Origin: Lysobacterales bacterium
GTDB lineage: Bacteria; Pseudomonadota; Gammaproteobacteria; Xanthomonadales; Rhodanobacteraceae
Length of the DNA: 64,000 bases
Direction: 5' to 3'
Assembly: GCA_016721015.1 (NCBI GenBank)
Contig: JADKJL010000008.1
Coordinates: 40,226 to 104,225, forward strand
Shown here: piece after piece, positions 1 to 8,535 of the stretch
Layout of the letters: each line of letters opens with the position of its first letter
How positions within the stretch are numbered: the first letter of the stretch is position 1
Notes under the pieces: generated by a model
What the model was told of the DNA's origin: nothing
What the model saw: the letters and a program-made list of their open reading frames with translations, nothing else
Database searches by the model: none
Made by a program: the position numbers and the translations under genes

Positions 1-83
1 GTCCGCGTAGAGGCGGCTGCATCTCCCTGACCACGTCACAGTTCACCAAAGGATTGGCATTGGAAGTGGCTGATCCAACGTGA

Positions 84-368
84 TCAGGGAACCGCGGTGA
101 TCGCCTGGACAACGGTACGCTCTCCTCGCGGCCCCCCCAGCACGGTCAATTCGATGTCGACCGTTTGTCCGGGTTCAATGACGGGTTGTTCGTGCGCGAA
201 CGCCTTGATCGACGAGCCGACTTTCGGCTTCAGGAAATCCTCATCCGCTGAGGCCGAATCATTGCGCAGAACCTGCAAATCAAGTTCGCCACCGTAACCA
301 TCGGCAGCGGGGGCATAGGCATTGAGTACCGCGCGCACTCGTGTGCGGTTTGGGCGCATTCCAGCCAT
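84..368 (-). CDS. Hypothetical small protein
   Basis: A 94-residue protein that I do not recognise. It is mostly short polar beta-like stretches (for example VDIELTVLGG near the C-terminus), with no signal peptide, membrane segment or cysteine. I chose the ATG at 368 because a GAGG ribosome site lies about 9 bases upstream; a GTG two codons earlier would sit too close to that site. It reads away from the lipoate ligase genes and has no operon partner in view. It could be a small structural or binding protein, but no function is claimed. Confidence 0.5.
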   Translation of the reverse strand: MAGMRPNRTRVRAVLNAYAPAADGYGGELDLQVLRNDSASADEDFLKPKVGSSIKAFAHEQPVIEPGQTVDIELTVLGGPRGERTVVQAITAVP

Positions 369-374
369 CGTCAC

Positions 375-843
375 TGTCCTCGATCAGGGAAACGCCGCGT
401 TTCCGGTGTGAATCCGATATCGGCAGGCCGAGTTTGCGCGTCGAATGTGGCCGAAGTCGAATTCACCTCCCAGGCTGGCGTCAACGCCCTTCGCCCTTCG
501 CCCTTCGCTCTCCACTCGATGCTCGATGCTCGATGCTCGATGCTCGATGCTCGATGCTCGATGCTCGATGCTCGATGCTCGATGCTCGATGCTCGATGCG
601 CGGTCTTCGCCAGGATAGCCCGTGCAATCGATGATCATGGATGACGTGGTTACCGGTGTCGGATTGGCGGATTTGCGCTGTATCATTCGAGCAGACGTGA
701 CTTGGGTTTCTCTGTTTCGCACTCTCATCCCGTTGCCCATCCGAGGCCGATTCTCTTCCGTTTCATTTCGAGGCGATCGGTCGATAGGAAAGGCGCGATC
801 GAATCCGCACGATCAATGCATGCATGTTGAGGGACTGGACCGA
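375..843. other. Gene-free stretch with heptad repeat
   Basis: About 470 bases between the divergent small protein and lplB. Apart from the heptanucleotide array at 485-600, I see no convincing gene. Open frames through it consist of heptad-encoded residues (repeats of RCSMLDA on one strand and SSIEHRA on the other). The part from 640 to 843 must hold the promoter of lplB-lplA, but I could not pick out unambiguous -35 and -10 boxes. Confidence 0.6.
485..600. repeat. Heptanucleotide tandem array (CGCCCTT then TGCTCGA units)
   Basis: An uninterrupted 7-bp lattice. It has three CGCCCTT units from 485, transitional CGCTCTC and CACTCGA units, then eleven perfect TGCTCGA units from 520 to 596. The phase never slips across the change of unit, which suggests growth and homogenisation by slipped-strand replication. 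Heptameric arrays are known from xanthomonads and cyanobacteria. Because 7 is not a multiple of 3, copy-number change would shift any frame read through it, but no credible gene crosses the array here. Confidence 0.95.
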
Positions 844-1134
844 ATGCACGGCGAATACAAGATTCCTGGTGGCAAGCTCGTGGTGGTCGATCTGAGCGAA
901 GTGGACGGACGCCTCGCAGACGTGCGCGTCAGCGGCGATTTCTTCATCGAGCCCGACGCGGCGCTCGATGCCATCGATGCGGCACTGGACGGGCTCACGA
1001 TCGACACCCCGCAAGCGGAACTGACGCTTGCGATCGAGGTTGCGCTGGGCGACGCGGTCAGCCTTTACGGAATCACGGCGGAAGGCGTCGCGGTTGCGGT
1101 TCGGCGGGCGATCAATGCGGGGACGCAAGCATGA
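844..1134 (+). CDS. lplB: Lipoate-protein ligase accessory subunit LplB-like
   Basis: A 96-residue protein that looks like the detached C-terminal accessory domain of lipoate-protein ligase, as in the bipartite LplA/LplB enzyme of Thermoplasma. It opens with GEYKIPGGKLVVVDL and contains SGDFFIEPDAALDAI, both typical of this domain. In known bipartite enzymes the accessory protein is needed for lipoate adenylation. I chose the ATG at 844 because it starts the recognisable domain and follows a GAGGG ribosome site about 10 bases upstream; an upstream in-frame extension has no homology I recognise. It overlaps the lplA start by four bases (ATGA), so the two are translationally coupled and probably act as one enzyme. 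Confidence 0.8.
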   Translation: MHGEYKIPGGKLVVVDLSEVDGRLADVRVSGDFFIEPDAALDAIDAALDGLTIDTPQAELTLAIEVALGDAVSLYGITAEGVAVAVRRAINAGTQA

Positions 1135-1907
1135 GCCGAACATCGTGGCACGAGCATGATTGGCAGCTGATCCATGTCGGCGCGCAGTCGCCAAGCATGC
1201 ACATGGCGCTGGACGAGGTGCTGACCACCGAAGTCTCGTGTGGGCGACGCAAGCCGACGCTGCGCGTCTGGGAGTGGGCGGATTCGGCGGTCGTGATCGG
1301 CCGCCACCAGTCGCTGCGCAATGAAGTCGACAGCGATGCGGCACGGCGCCATGGCATCGAGGTGGTTCGCCGGATCAGTGGTGGCGGGGCAATGTTCATC
1401 GAACCAGGCAATACGATCACGTATTCGATTTGCGCACCGCTGTCGCTGGTGGCCGGATTGTCATTCCAGGAGTCTTACCAGCTGATGGATAGTTGGGTGA
1501 TCGACGCCCTGGCCGTGCTCGGCATCCATGCCAGCTACCAGCCGCTCAATGACATCACCTCGCCGGCCGGAAAGATCGCTGGCGCCGCGCAGACCCGTCG
1601 CGGCTCCGCCGTGCTGCATCACGTGACCATGGCCTACGACATCGACAGCACGAAGATGCTCGAAGTGTTGCGCATCGGGCGTGAAAAGCTGTCCGACAAG
1701 GGCACAGTCAGTGCCGCGAAACGAGTCGACCCCTTGCGCAGCCAGACCGGCTTGCCCAGGGAGACAATCATCAAGCGCATGATCGAGACGTTTCGCCTCA
1801 AATATGGCCTGAGCGATGATCGCTTGACTGAAAATGAATTGACGCTTGCCGAACAGCTGGTCCGCGAAAAATTCGCCCTGCCGGAGTGGACTGGGGCGGT
1901 GCCATAG
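1131..1907 (+). CDS. lplA: Lipoate-protein ligase A, catalytic subunit
   Basis: A 258-residue member of the biotin/lipoate ligase (BPL_LplA_LipB) fold. It would attach lipoate, through lipoyl-AMP, to a lysine of lipoyl domains such as those of the 2-oxoacid dehydrogenases or the glycine cleavage H protein. The lipoate-binding motif RRISGGGA is at residues 80-87, and the catalytic lysine is in SPAGKIAGAA (Lys148). It ends without the C-terminal accessory domain of E. coli LplA; that domain is supplied by the overlapping upstream gene. Cytoplasmic. The start is fixed by the ATGA overlap. Salvage of exogenous lipoate is the usual role, and octanoate transfer is possible. Confidence 0.9.
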   Translation: MSRTSWHEHDWQLIHVGAQSPSMHMALDEVLTTEVSCGRRKPTLRVWEWADSAVVIGRHQSLRNEVDSDAARRHGIEVVRRISGGGAMFIEPGNTITYSICAPLSLVAGLSFQESYQLMDSWVIDALAVLGIHASYQPLNDITSPAGKIAGAAQTRRGSAVLHHVTMAYDIDSTKMLEVLRIGREKLSDKGTVSAAKRVDPLRSQTGLPRETIIKRMIETFRLKYGLSDDRLTENELTLAEQLVREKFALPEWTGAVP

Positions 1908-2015
1908 CGAAGCGCTATCCGTTCGGTGCGGACAATCGGTCAAAGCGGAAGCACCCGCACGGAGACTTCGCCGAGCACGCAAATCATCACAGCGCGGATT
2001 GGCCCCATCCAAGGG

Positions 2016-2342
2016 CTGTCTCTTGATCACAACTTTCGTCATCGGTTCAAGCTTTCGCAAAGCTTGGCAACCGAATCCCTGCCGCGGCAGAAAACAGCTT
2101 GTCGGTCCGACGCTTGGACAAGCTCATGTCAGACTTCAGGCGCGATCTCAGTATTTCGTGGGAGCGACTTCAGTCGCGATGCCCTCACCTTTTGTGCTCC
2201 CTCGGCGCAGGGCAGAAGAGCGTAAAACCAAAGCATCGCGACTGAAGTCGCTCCCACAAAAAAGCCTCAGCGGGTGGTGACGAGCCTGCATGCATAGGTC
2301 GCTGAATGGTCACAGCGCCAAAAAGTTGTGATCAAGAGACAG
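2016..2342. mobile_element. Nonautonomous element with IS50/Tn5-like ends
   Basis: A 327-bp element bounded by perfect 21-bp terminal inverted repeats that begin CTGTCTCTTGATCACAACTT, at 2016-2036 and inverted at 2322-2342. The ends resemble those of the IS50 group of the IS4 family: 15 of the first 19 bases match the Tn5 mosaic end. The 9-bp flanks are atccaaggg (2007-2015) and atccaagag (2343-2351), an 8-of-9 direct duplication that fits the 9-bp target duplication of IS50-type elements. The interior has no transposase, only a REP-like inverted pair. It lies between lplA and the sugar dehydrogenase gene. Movement would need a transposase encoded elsewhere. Confidence 0.85.
2158..2257. repeat. 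Inverted REP-like pair inside the IS50-like element
   Basis: Two 25-bp copies face each other at 2158-2182 and 2233-2257, with GTGGGAGCGACTTCAGTCGC as their first 20 bases. Each copy contains its own small palindrome (gcgacttcagtcgc). The same family recurs at 9470-9540 with compensating changes (ggctttagcc for gacttcagtc). This GTGGGAGCG-type repeat is a widespread extragenic element in pseudomonads and xanthomonads. Confidence 0.9.
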
Positions 2343-2371
2343 ATCCAAGAGGGGCGAGGCGTAGCTTGGCA

Positions 2372-2399
2372 GGCACGGCGGGTCGTGATCCGCCGTGCC
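2372..2399 (-). terminator. Stem-loop after the sugar dehydrogenase gene
   Basis: A perfect 10-bp stem (GGCACGGCGG pairing with CCGCCGTGCC) with an 8-base loop lies 11 bases past the stop codon of the gene ending at 2410. There is no T run after it on the minus strand, so it is either a weak intrinsic terminator or an mRNA 3'-end stabiliser. Confidence 0.5.
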
Positions 2400-2409
2400 G
2401 TTCAGCGCT

Positions 2410-3720
2410 TCAGTTGTCAAAGCCGTCGTCGAAAATGAAATCAAAAACGAGCTTATTGACGACCCCGTTGGATTGGGCGATGTAGAGATTGCCATACTCA
2501 TCCTCACCATAGCCGTAGGGCGCGCCAACCGTAAGTCCAGTGTTCTGGATTCCGGAGGGCGACCAGTTCGTCTGCGCGGTTCCGGCCGTCGCATACCAAA
2601 GCGCGCTCGCGCATGAGTCGCCGTAGAAGTACGTGCCCCGAAGACGCAATGACGGCCCGCGATAGACATACCCTCCCGAAACCGCGCATCCGAATGAATG
2701 ACTATATTCGATGACCGGCGCGACGGTGCTCGTGGTGGCGGGGCAGGTGGTTCCCGAACCCGTGGCATCGAAGTAGTGACGGCCCTCGCAGCGACTCCAG
2801 CCATGATCGCTTCCGCCGGTGCCAGCCGCCTGAACCGTCACTTCTTCGTAGGTGTTCTGCCCGACGTCGCCGATGACCAGATCACCGGTCAGGCGATCGA
2901 AGCTGAATCGCCACGGATTGCGGAAGCCATGCAGGAAGATCTCGTCGCAGGTATTGCTCGTACCGACATGCGGATTGCTCGGCGGAATCGCGTACTGGGC
3001 CGGACTGATCCCTGACGAGCCGCACATATCGGCGGTGACCGCGCCACCGCGCGTGTCGACATCAATGCGCAGGATCTTGCCGAGCATGTAGTACTGGGTA
3101 CCCGATGTATCGCCGCAGGCACTTCCCGATGTGGCAGGCTTTTTCCACAGGCATTCGGCGAAGTGGTAGGGATTGTTCTGCGCGCCGCTGTCGCCCATTG
3201 AGTAATACAGATAGCCATCGGGCCCGAAATGGATATCACCGCCATTGTGATTGCCCGCGAGATCCGGCACGCGCAGCACAATCGTGCCCGTGGTGTTGGC
3301 GACGTCGGAAACGAGCGTCGGGACCGTGTATCGCGCGATTACCTGATCCGGTGTGCCTCCGAGACGTGGATCTGCGCCCGGTCGCGTATAGGCGACGTAG
3401 AACTCGTCGTTGTGCGGTAGCGAAGGCTTGCCGAAATTCGGATGGAAGGCCAGCCCGAGCAATCCGCTCTCGCTGTTGGTCGTGACCGCGACCGTGAGGA
3501 ATGCCGGACCGAGGGCAACGCCATTCTTGACGATCTTGATCTGACCGCCCTTCTGCACGATGAAGATCCTTCCGCTGCCATCGTGTGGCGCACGAACCGC
3601 GACGGGTTCGGAATAGCTGCCAGCCACTGCAGATACCGAAAGCCCCGGAATGGTCTGTGCGAAGGCTGCTGAGCAGGCGAGCAGGAATGCAAGGGGAACA
3701 AGATGTCTGAGGAAACGCAT
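2410..3720 (-). CDS. Secreted PQQ-dependent sugar dehydrogenase family protein
   Basis: A 436-residue exported protein of the glucose/sorbosone dehydrogenase (GSDH) beta-propeller family, related to soluble aldose sugar dehydrogenases that use PQQ. A signal peptide of about 20 residues (MRFLRHLVPLAFLLACSAAFA) opens it. Family-type stretches include GLLGLAFHPNF, GNHNGGDIHFGPDGYLYYSMGD, GFRNPWRFSFDRLTGDL and IGDVGQNTYEEV. I chose the ATG at 3720 because a GGAGG site lies about 10 bases upstream and the signal peptide starts there. The protein ends FDFIFDDGFDN, one case of the tail shared by most secreted proteins in this window. Substrate unknown; periplasmic or extracellular. Confidence 0.85.
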   Translation of the reverse strand: MRFLRHLVPLAFLLACSAAFAQTIPGLSVSAVAGSYSEPVAVRAPHDGSGRIFIVQKGGQIKIVKNGVALGPAFLTVAVTTNSESGLLGLAFHPNFGKPSLPHNDEFYVAYTRPGADPRLGGTPDQVIARYTVPTLVSDVANTTGTIVLRVPDLAGNHNGGDIHFGPDGYLYYSMGDSGAQNNPYHFAECLWKKPATSGSACGDTSGTQYYMLGKILRIDVDTRGGAVTADMCGSSGISPAQYAIPPSNPHVGTSNTCDEIFLHGFRNPWRFSFDRLTGDLVIGDVGQNTYEEVTVQAAGTGGSDHGWSRCEGRHYFDATGSGTTCPATTSTVAPVIEYSHSFGCAVSGGYVYRGPSLRLRGTYFYGDSCASALWYATAGTAQTNWSPSGIQNTGLTVGAPYGYGEDEYGNLYIAQSNGVVNKLVFDFIFDDGFDN

Positions 3721-3886
3721 GGACAGAACCTCCAGGAGGAATCGCGAGTGTCGCGTGGAGAACAGCCGCTTGCCACCACGCGTGCATTGCAATGTGATCG
3801 ACTCGTCACATGCAAGTCACTCAGGCGGATCAGCGTTATGCCGCAAACCGCCAAGTGAAATGTGAAACAAACATGAAGAATGAGGT

Positions 3887-4756
3887 TCAGGATGCCGAGC
3901 GCTTGAGCCGGATCAGCGCGGAGATGTCCTCGTCACCATGCCCCTGGGCCATCAGCACCGCGTAGTCGGCCAACGACTTCTCGATCACGCTGCGATCGGT
4001 GCCGGCATCGCGGGCGAGCTCGCGGACGATCTTCAGGTCCTTGTGCAGCAGGGCGAGCTTGAAGCCAACCTTGAATTCGTCGCGCAGCATCGTCGCACCG
4101 CGCTTGTCGAGAAACCAGTTGCCTGCTGCCCCCGTAAGCAGGGTCGAGATCAGGGTATCCGCTTCGAGGCCCAGTGCCTGACCGAGCGCGAGGCCCTCGC
4201 AAACGCCCTGGGCAATACCGGCGACCAGCACCTGGTTGACCGCCTTGGTATTCTGGCCGGCGCCGATGCCGCCCATATGGTTGATCCGCGCCGCGTAGCA
4301 TTCGAGTACCGGCCGTACACGCTCGAGCACCGCGACTTCGCCGCCGACCATCACCGACAACTTGCCGTTGCGCGCGCCTTCGACACCACCGGAGACAGGG
4401 GCGTCGATGAACTCGCCGCCGGCGCCGAGCATGCGTTCGCGTGCCTCGCGTGCGGTCACCGAGGAAACCGTCGAATGATCAATGACGATCGTGCCGGGTC
4501 GCGCGTTGGCCGCAATCAGCTCGACGTCGGCCAGCACATCGGCATCGGCCGGAACACACAGCGCGATCACGTTGCAGCGCGCCGCCAGTTCGGCGAGCGA
4601 GGCGGGTTCGGCAAGATTGAATTCCGCCGCGATCGCGCGGGTGTTGGCGGGTGTGCGCGTCCACACCGATGCCAGCAAACCGGCGCGCGACAGGTGTCCA
4701 GCCATCGGCTGGCCCATCGCACCGAGCCCGACAAATCCAGCCTTGATGTCGCTCAT
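3887..4756 (-). CDS. Beta-hydroxyacid dehydrogenase (3-hydroxyisobutyrate dehydrogenase/GarR family)
   Basis: A 289-residue NAD(P)-dependent dehydrogenase. It has the N-terminal Rossmann motif GFVGLGAMG (residues 7-15), the substrate-binding DAPVSGGVEGA (119-127) and the catalytic-lysine motif GAGQNTKAVNQ (Lys171). Length and motifs fit 3-hydroxyisobutyrate dehydrogenase, tartronate-semialdehyde reductase or a succinic-semialdehyde reductase; the sequence alone does not decide between them. The start overlaps the speA stop by four bases (ATGA), so it is co-translated with arginine decarboxylase. That is an unusual partner and suggests a link to downstream amine or semialdehyde metabolism, which is inference. 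Cytoplasmic. Confidence 0.88.
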   Translation of the reverse strand: MSDIKAGFVGLGAMGQPMAGHLSRAGLLASVWTRTPANTRAIAAEFNLAEPASLAELAARCNVIALCVPADADVLADVELIAANARPGTIVIDHSTVSSVTAREARERMLGAGGEFIDAPVSGGVEGARNGKLSVMVGGEVAVLERVRPVLECYAARINHMGGIGAGQNTKAVNQVLVAGIAQGVCEGLALGQALGLEADTLISTLLTGAAGNWFLDKRGATMLRDEFKVGFKLALLHKDLKIVRELARDAGTDRSVIEKSLADYAVLMAQGHGDEDISALIRLKRSAS

Positions 4757-6642
4757 TGTGTTGTCTCTGCCAGGTAGGTGTAGGCGGTGAGGCCCGCTTC
4801 GAGGGTTGCTTCCAGCTGCTGCGCCTGGTCGCCGCTGATGCCGACGGCGGCGATCTTGTCGCGGTATTCGGCGCGCAGCGCGGCGAGATCGTAGCCAACG
4901 TAGTCGAGCATGACATCGGTGCTGTCGCCGCGACGCTGATCGGTGATCTGGTAGCCATCAGGGGTCAGCTTTACGCTGATGCAATCGGTATCGCCGAACA
5001 GGTTGTGGATGTCGCCGAGGGTCTCCTGGTAGGCACCGACCATGAACAGGCCGAGCCGATAGGATTCGCCGGGCGCGGGCGCGTGCAGCGGCAGGCTGAC
5101 GTCGACCCCATCGGCATCGACGTAGTGATCGATGCGGCCATCCGAATCACAGGTCAGGTCGGCGATCACGCCACGCCGATCGGGTTCGCGATCAAGCCCG
5201 GCAATCGGCACGATCGGAAACACCTGATCGATGGCCCAGATGTCGGGGGCCGATTCGAAAACCGAGAAGTTGACGAAGTACTTGTCGACCAGGGTTTCAT
5301 TGAGTTCATCGAGTACCTGGCGATGTGAGCGCTCATCCGGCTTCAGGCGCGCATGCACGGCGTTGACGATGGCGTAGTAGAGATCATCAAGCTGGGCACG
5401 GTCGGCAAGCGAGAGCTGGCCGAGTGCATACAGCGACTGGCCTTCGGCAAGGTGGTATTGCGCCTCGTGATAGAGCTCGGTTGGCGGGCGCGTGCCGATT
5501 TCGCCATGCACCTCGCGCAGACGGCGCAGCACGGCCGGTTCGTCTTCGCGTACCGCGGCCACCGCGCCACGTGGCGATTCCTCGATCTCACTGACGTTGA
5601 CCACCAGCACGGCGTGATGCGCGGTCAAGGCGCGTCCGGACTCGGTCAGCACATGCGGATGCGGCAAGTTGTTTTCGACGCAAGCCTCGGCGAGTGCGCC
5701 GACCACGCTCGATGCGTATTGATCGAGGCCGTAGTTGATCGAGCACTCCGAGCGCGAACGCGTGCCCTCGTAGTCGACGCCAAGGCCACCGCCGACATCC
5801 ATGTACTGGATCGGCAGGCCGAGTTGCGAAAGTTCGACGAAATAGCGCACGGCTTCGCGCATGCCGCGGGCGATGTCACGCACATTCGACATCTGCGAAC
5901 CCATATGGAAATGCAGCAGCTTGAGCGTGTGCGAAAGTCCGGCCGCCTTGAGCTGCTCGATCAGGGTCAGCAACTGGCGCGGAGTCAAGCCGAACTTGGC
6001 CTTGTCGCCACCCGAGTTCTGCCACTTGCCGGCACCCAGACTTTTCAGACGCATGCGCACGCCGAGCAAGGGTTCGACGCCGAGCGACTTCGCCTCCTCG
6101 ATGACGTAGCGCAATTCCGACGGCTTCTCGATGACGATGAAGATGTCCAGACCGAGCTTGCGACCGATCAGGGCGAGACGGATGTATTCGCGATCCTTGT
6201 AGCCATTGCAGATGACCACGCTGCCACGCTTCGCCAGGGCAAGCACGGCCATCAACTCGGGCTTGGAACCGGCTTCGAGGCCAAACCCGGCGCCGCCGCC
6301 GGCAGCGAGTTCACCGGCGACACTCTTCTGCTGGTTGACCTTGATCGGATAGACCAGGGTATAGCCGCCTGCGTAATCCCAGGCGGTCATTGCCTTCGCA
6401 AATGCCGCCTGCAAGCGACTGCGGCGATCATCGAGAATGTCGGCAAACCGAACCAGCAGGGGCAGTCGCGAACCGCCCTCGCGCGCGGCATCGACGATGG
6501 CCGGCAGGCTCAATGCCGGGCCGTCACCAGCCCGCGGCTTCACTTGCATGGCGCCGTCGGCGCCCACATCGAAATAACCCTCGCCCCAGTTCGCGATTGC
6601 GTAGGTATGACGGGCGTCGTCTGTCGTCCAGGTTGTGCTCAT
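4753..6642 (-). CDS. speA: Biosynthetic arginine decarboxylase SpeA
   Basis: A 629-residue PLP enzyme that converts arginine to agmatine, the first step of putrescine and spermidine synthesis by the agmatine route. The PLP lysine lies in YPIKVNQQ (Lys101). The fold-III barrel motifs LLHFHMGSQ and MDVGGGLGVDYEG and the C-terminal GAYQETLGDIHNLFGDT are typical of SpeA. Length matches the family (about 630-660). The ATG at 6642 follows a strong GGAGGAC ribosome site; the in-frame codons before it form an Arg- and Pro-rich run typical of non-coding sequence. It overlaps the next gene by four bases. speE lies 1.9 kb away on the other strand. Confidence 0.95.
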   Translation of the reverse strand: MSTTWTTDDARHTYAIANWGEGYFDVGADGAMQVKPRAGDGPALSLPAIVDAAREGGSRLPLLVRFADILDDRRSRLQAAFAKAMTAWDYAGGYTLVYPIKVNQQKSVAGELAAGGGAGFGLEAGSKPELMAVLALAKRGSVVICNGYKDREYIRLALIGRKLGLDIFIVIEKPSELRYVIEEAKSLGVEPLLGVRMRLKSLGAGKWQNSGGDKAKFGLTPRQLLTLIEQLKAAGLSHTLKLLHFHMGSQMSNVRDIARGMREAVRYFVELSQLGLPIQYMDVGGGLGVDYEGTRSRSECSINYGLDQYASSVVGALAEACVENNLPHPHVLTESGRALTAHHAVLVVNVSEIEESPRGAVAAVREDEPAVLRRLREVHGEIGTRPPTELYHEAQYHLAEGQSLYALGQLSLADRAQLDDLYYAIVNAVHARLKPDERSHRQVLDELNETLVDKYFVNFSVFESAPDIWAIDQVFPIVPIAGLDREPDRRGVIADLTCDSDGRIDHYVDADGVDVSLPLHAPAPGESYRLGLFMVGAYQETLGDIHNLFGDTDCISVKLTPDGYQITDQRRGDSTDVMLDYVGYDLAALRAEYRDKIAAVGISGDQAQQLEATLEAGLTAYTYLAETTQ

Positions 6643-6801
6643 GGTGTCCTCCGGATGAGTTGGACGTCGCAGCGGCAGGCTTGGACGTATCAAATCCGTC
6701 GGTCGGGAGCCTCGATGCCGCGGGAACCTTCGGGGCGCGCATTGTAACCGCGCCAACCTGATTCTGCGGACAACGCATGCGCAGCGTCACAAAGCGGCGA
6801 A

Positions 6802-8304
6802 CTATCGCGCCTCGTACAAGGCCTTCACATCCTTGAGCAATCGCGCCGAACTATCCGGACGCGAATAAAACATGTGGCCACCGGGATAGTTCTTGACCTC
6901 GACCCGGCTCGGGTCACCCATGGCCGGCATCTGGTCGACGGCCAATACCGAGACCATGAACGGGCAGGACAGATCATCCCAGCCGTGGGCGATCAGCACG
7001 CGCAAACGCGGATCGTTGGCGACCGCCTTGCGCAACTGGTTGACCGAACCTTCCTCGGCGTCGTCATCCTGATGCCAGAGGCGGCCGACCTCGTAACTCA
7101 GCGCGTTGTAGCGACCGTCGACTTTCCAGCCTACGGTCTGGGTGACGAAATTGACCATGGCCGTGGTCGTCGGCGCGATGATGCCGTTGAGAATCGGATC
7201 ACCGGCTTGCTGACGCGGTGCGTTCGGGAACGGATCCCAGGCGGTCACGTTGGAATCGTAGCGGCTACCAAGCTTGCCCTCGGCACGGTAGATCTCGCGC
7301 AGGTAGGCCTGGGTTTCGATGCGTCCGCCGGAACGCTTGACGAACAACGGGTCGAGTCCGGTCAGTTCGGTGACTTTCACGATCATCGCGGCGGTCGCGG
7401 CGGGATCGGAGCGCCCCTTCAACAGGGTGGTCGCGTATTCGCCGCGTGTGTAGGCGATCACCGGCGCCATTGTCTCGGCGCTGAGCTTGCCCTGCCGCTC
7501 GAGATGCGCAGCGGCGATCGAAGGCAAGGTGGTCATCCATGGCAGCGGCGAGACCGTGTCGTTGCTCCAGGCCGAAGGATCGAGGTAGGGAGAAACCAGG
7601 ATCACGCCGCTCATCGCCACGCCAAGCCGGGTCTGCATGTACTCGGTGATGTGCGGGCCGCGGAAACCGCCGTAGCTTTCGCCGACGTAGTACTTGGCCG
7701 AATTCATGCGGCCGTTCTTGACCAGCCAGTCGACCATGATCCGTGACAGGTACTCGATGTCGATGTCGGTACTGTAGAAATCCTTGGTCGCCTGCGCATC
7801 ATCGACCAGCGCCCGGCTGTAGCCGGTGCCAATCGGATCGATGAAGACCAGGTCGGTGAAGGCCAGCCAGGTGTCCGGATTGTCGTGCAGGGTCGGGTCC
7901 GCCGACGGTGAATCGCCTTCGACACCAAATTTGACTTTCTTCGGGCCGATGGCACCGAGGTTGAGGTAGACCGAGGAAGCACCCGGGCCACCATTGAGCG
8001 CAAAGGTGACCGGCCGATCTCCGCCATCCATGGTGTAGGCGGTGTAAGCCACTTCGCCGGTGGTCTTGCCCTTGGCGTCACGCACCGGCAATGCGCCGAT
8101 GCGTACCGTGTACTTGAGTGTGCGGCCGTCGACCACTGTGGTCTGGGTGACTTTCGCCTCGGCGGGGAGCGGCGGAAGATTGAAGTCCTCCTTGGCTGGA
8201 CTGTCGGTTTGCGTCTTGGGTGTATCTGCCGCGAACCCGTTCGTGGCCGGCAAGACGGTGGCGCCGAGTGCGACCAGCAATACAGTCTGCGTGAAAAATC
8301 GCAT
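6802..8304 (-). CDS. Secreted S10 family serine carboxypeptidase
   Basis: A 500-residue exported alpha/beta-hydrolase of peptidase family S10. A signal peptide of about 25 residues (MRFFTQTVLLVALGATVLPA onward) precedes a linker. The oxyanion-region motif NGGPGASSVYLN and the nucleophile motif VGESYGGFRG (Ser in GESYG) are clear. DLSCPFM, with its aspartate, and a late GGHMFY, with its histidine, complete a plausible triad. It would remove C-terminal residues from peptides in the periplasm or medium. There is no NGF-type tail here, unlike many secreted neighbours. It is transcribed away from speE and no operon partner is evident. Confidence 0.87.
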   Translation of the reverse strand: MRFFTQTVLLVALGATVLPATNGFAADTPKTQTDSPAKEDFNLPPLPAEAKVTQTTVVDGRTLKYTVRIGALPVRDAKGKTTGEVAYTAYTMDGGDRPVTFALNGGPGASSVYLNLGAIGPKKVKFGVEGDSPSADPTLHDNPDTWLAFTDLVFIDPIGTGYSRALVDDAQATKDFYSTDIDIEYLSRIMVDWLVKNGRMNSAKYYVGESYGGFRGPHITEYMQTRLGVAMSGVILVSPYLDPSAWSNDTVSPLPWMTTLPSIAAAHLERQGKLSAETMAPVIAYTRGEYATTLLKGRSDPAATAAMIVKVTELTGLDPLFVKRSGGRIETQAYLREIYRAEGKLGSRYDSNVTAWDPFPNAPRQQAGDPILNGIIAPTTTAMVNFVTQTVGWKVDGRYNALSYEVGRLWHQDDDAEEGSVNQLRKAVANDPRLRVLIAHGWDDLSCPFMVSVLAVDQMPAMGDPSRVEVKNYPGGHMFYSRPDSSARLLKDVKALYEAR

Positions 8305-8535
8305 GGCCGGCTCCCTGCAAAGTCAAACTGCAAGACTAGTCTTCGAGGGGCTTGCAAAAGCGTGCCAAAAGCCATGCGCGCATCAAGCGGCGCCGTTTGC
8401 CGGCATGAGAAGCCTTGCCGGAACCTGACCGACCACCCTTTCCATCTGCCGTGACGAGGCTTGAGCCGCTACAATCCGAGGTCTGCGCGCATAGAATCCG
8501 CGCCTGTTGAAATCAGTCGAATCAAGGAAGTCCGC

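Noticed and set aside
341..740. Overlapping frames with repeated SMLDARC or SSIEHRA residues
   Set aside because: They are translations of the heptad array on both strands; frames exist because the 21-bp super-period has no stop. No start site or homology.
2016..2036. Tn5-like end as sequencing adaptor contamination
   Set aside because: The sequence differs from the commercial mosaic end at four of 19 positions, occurs as an inverted pair, and has flanking direct repeats, so it is a natural element.
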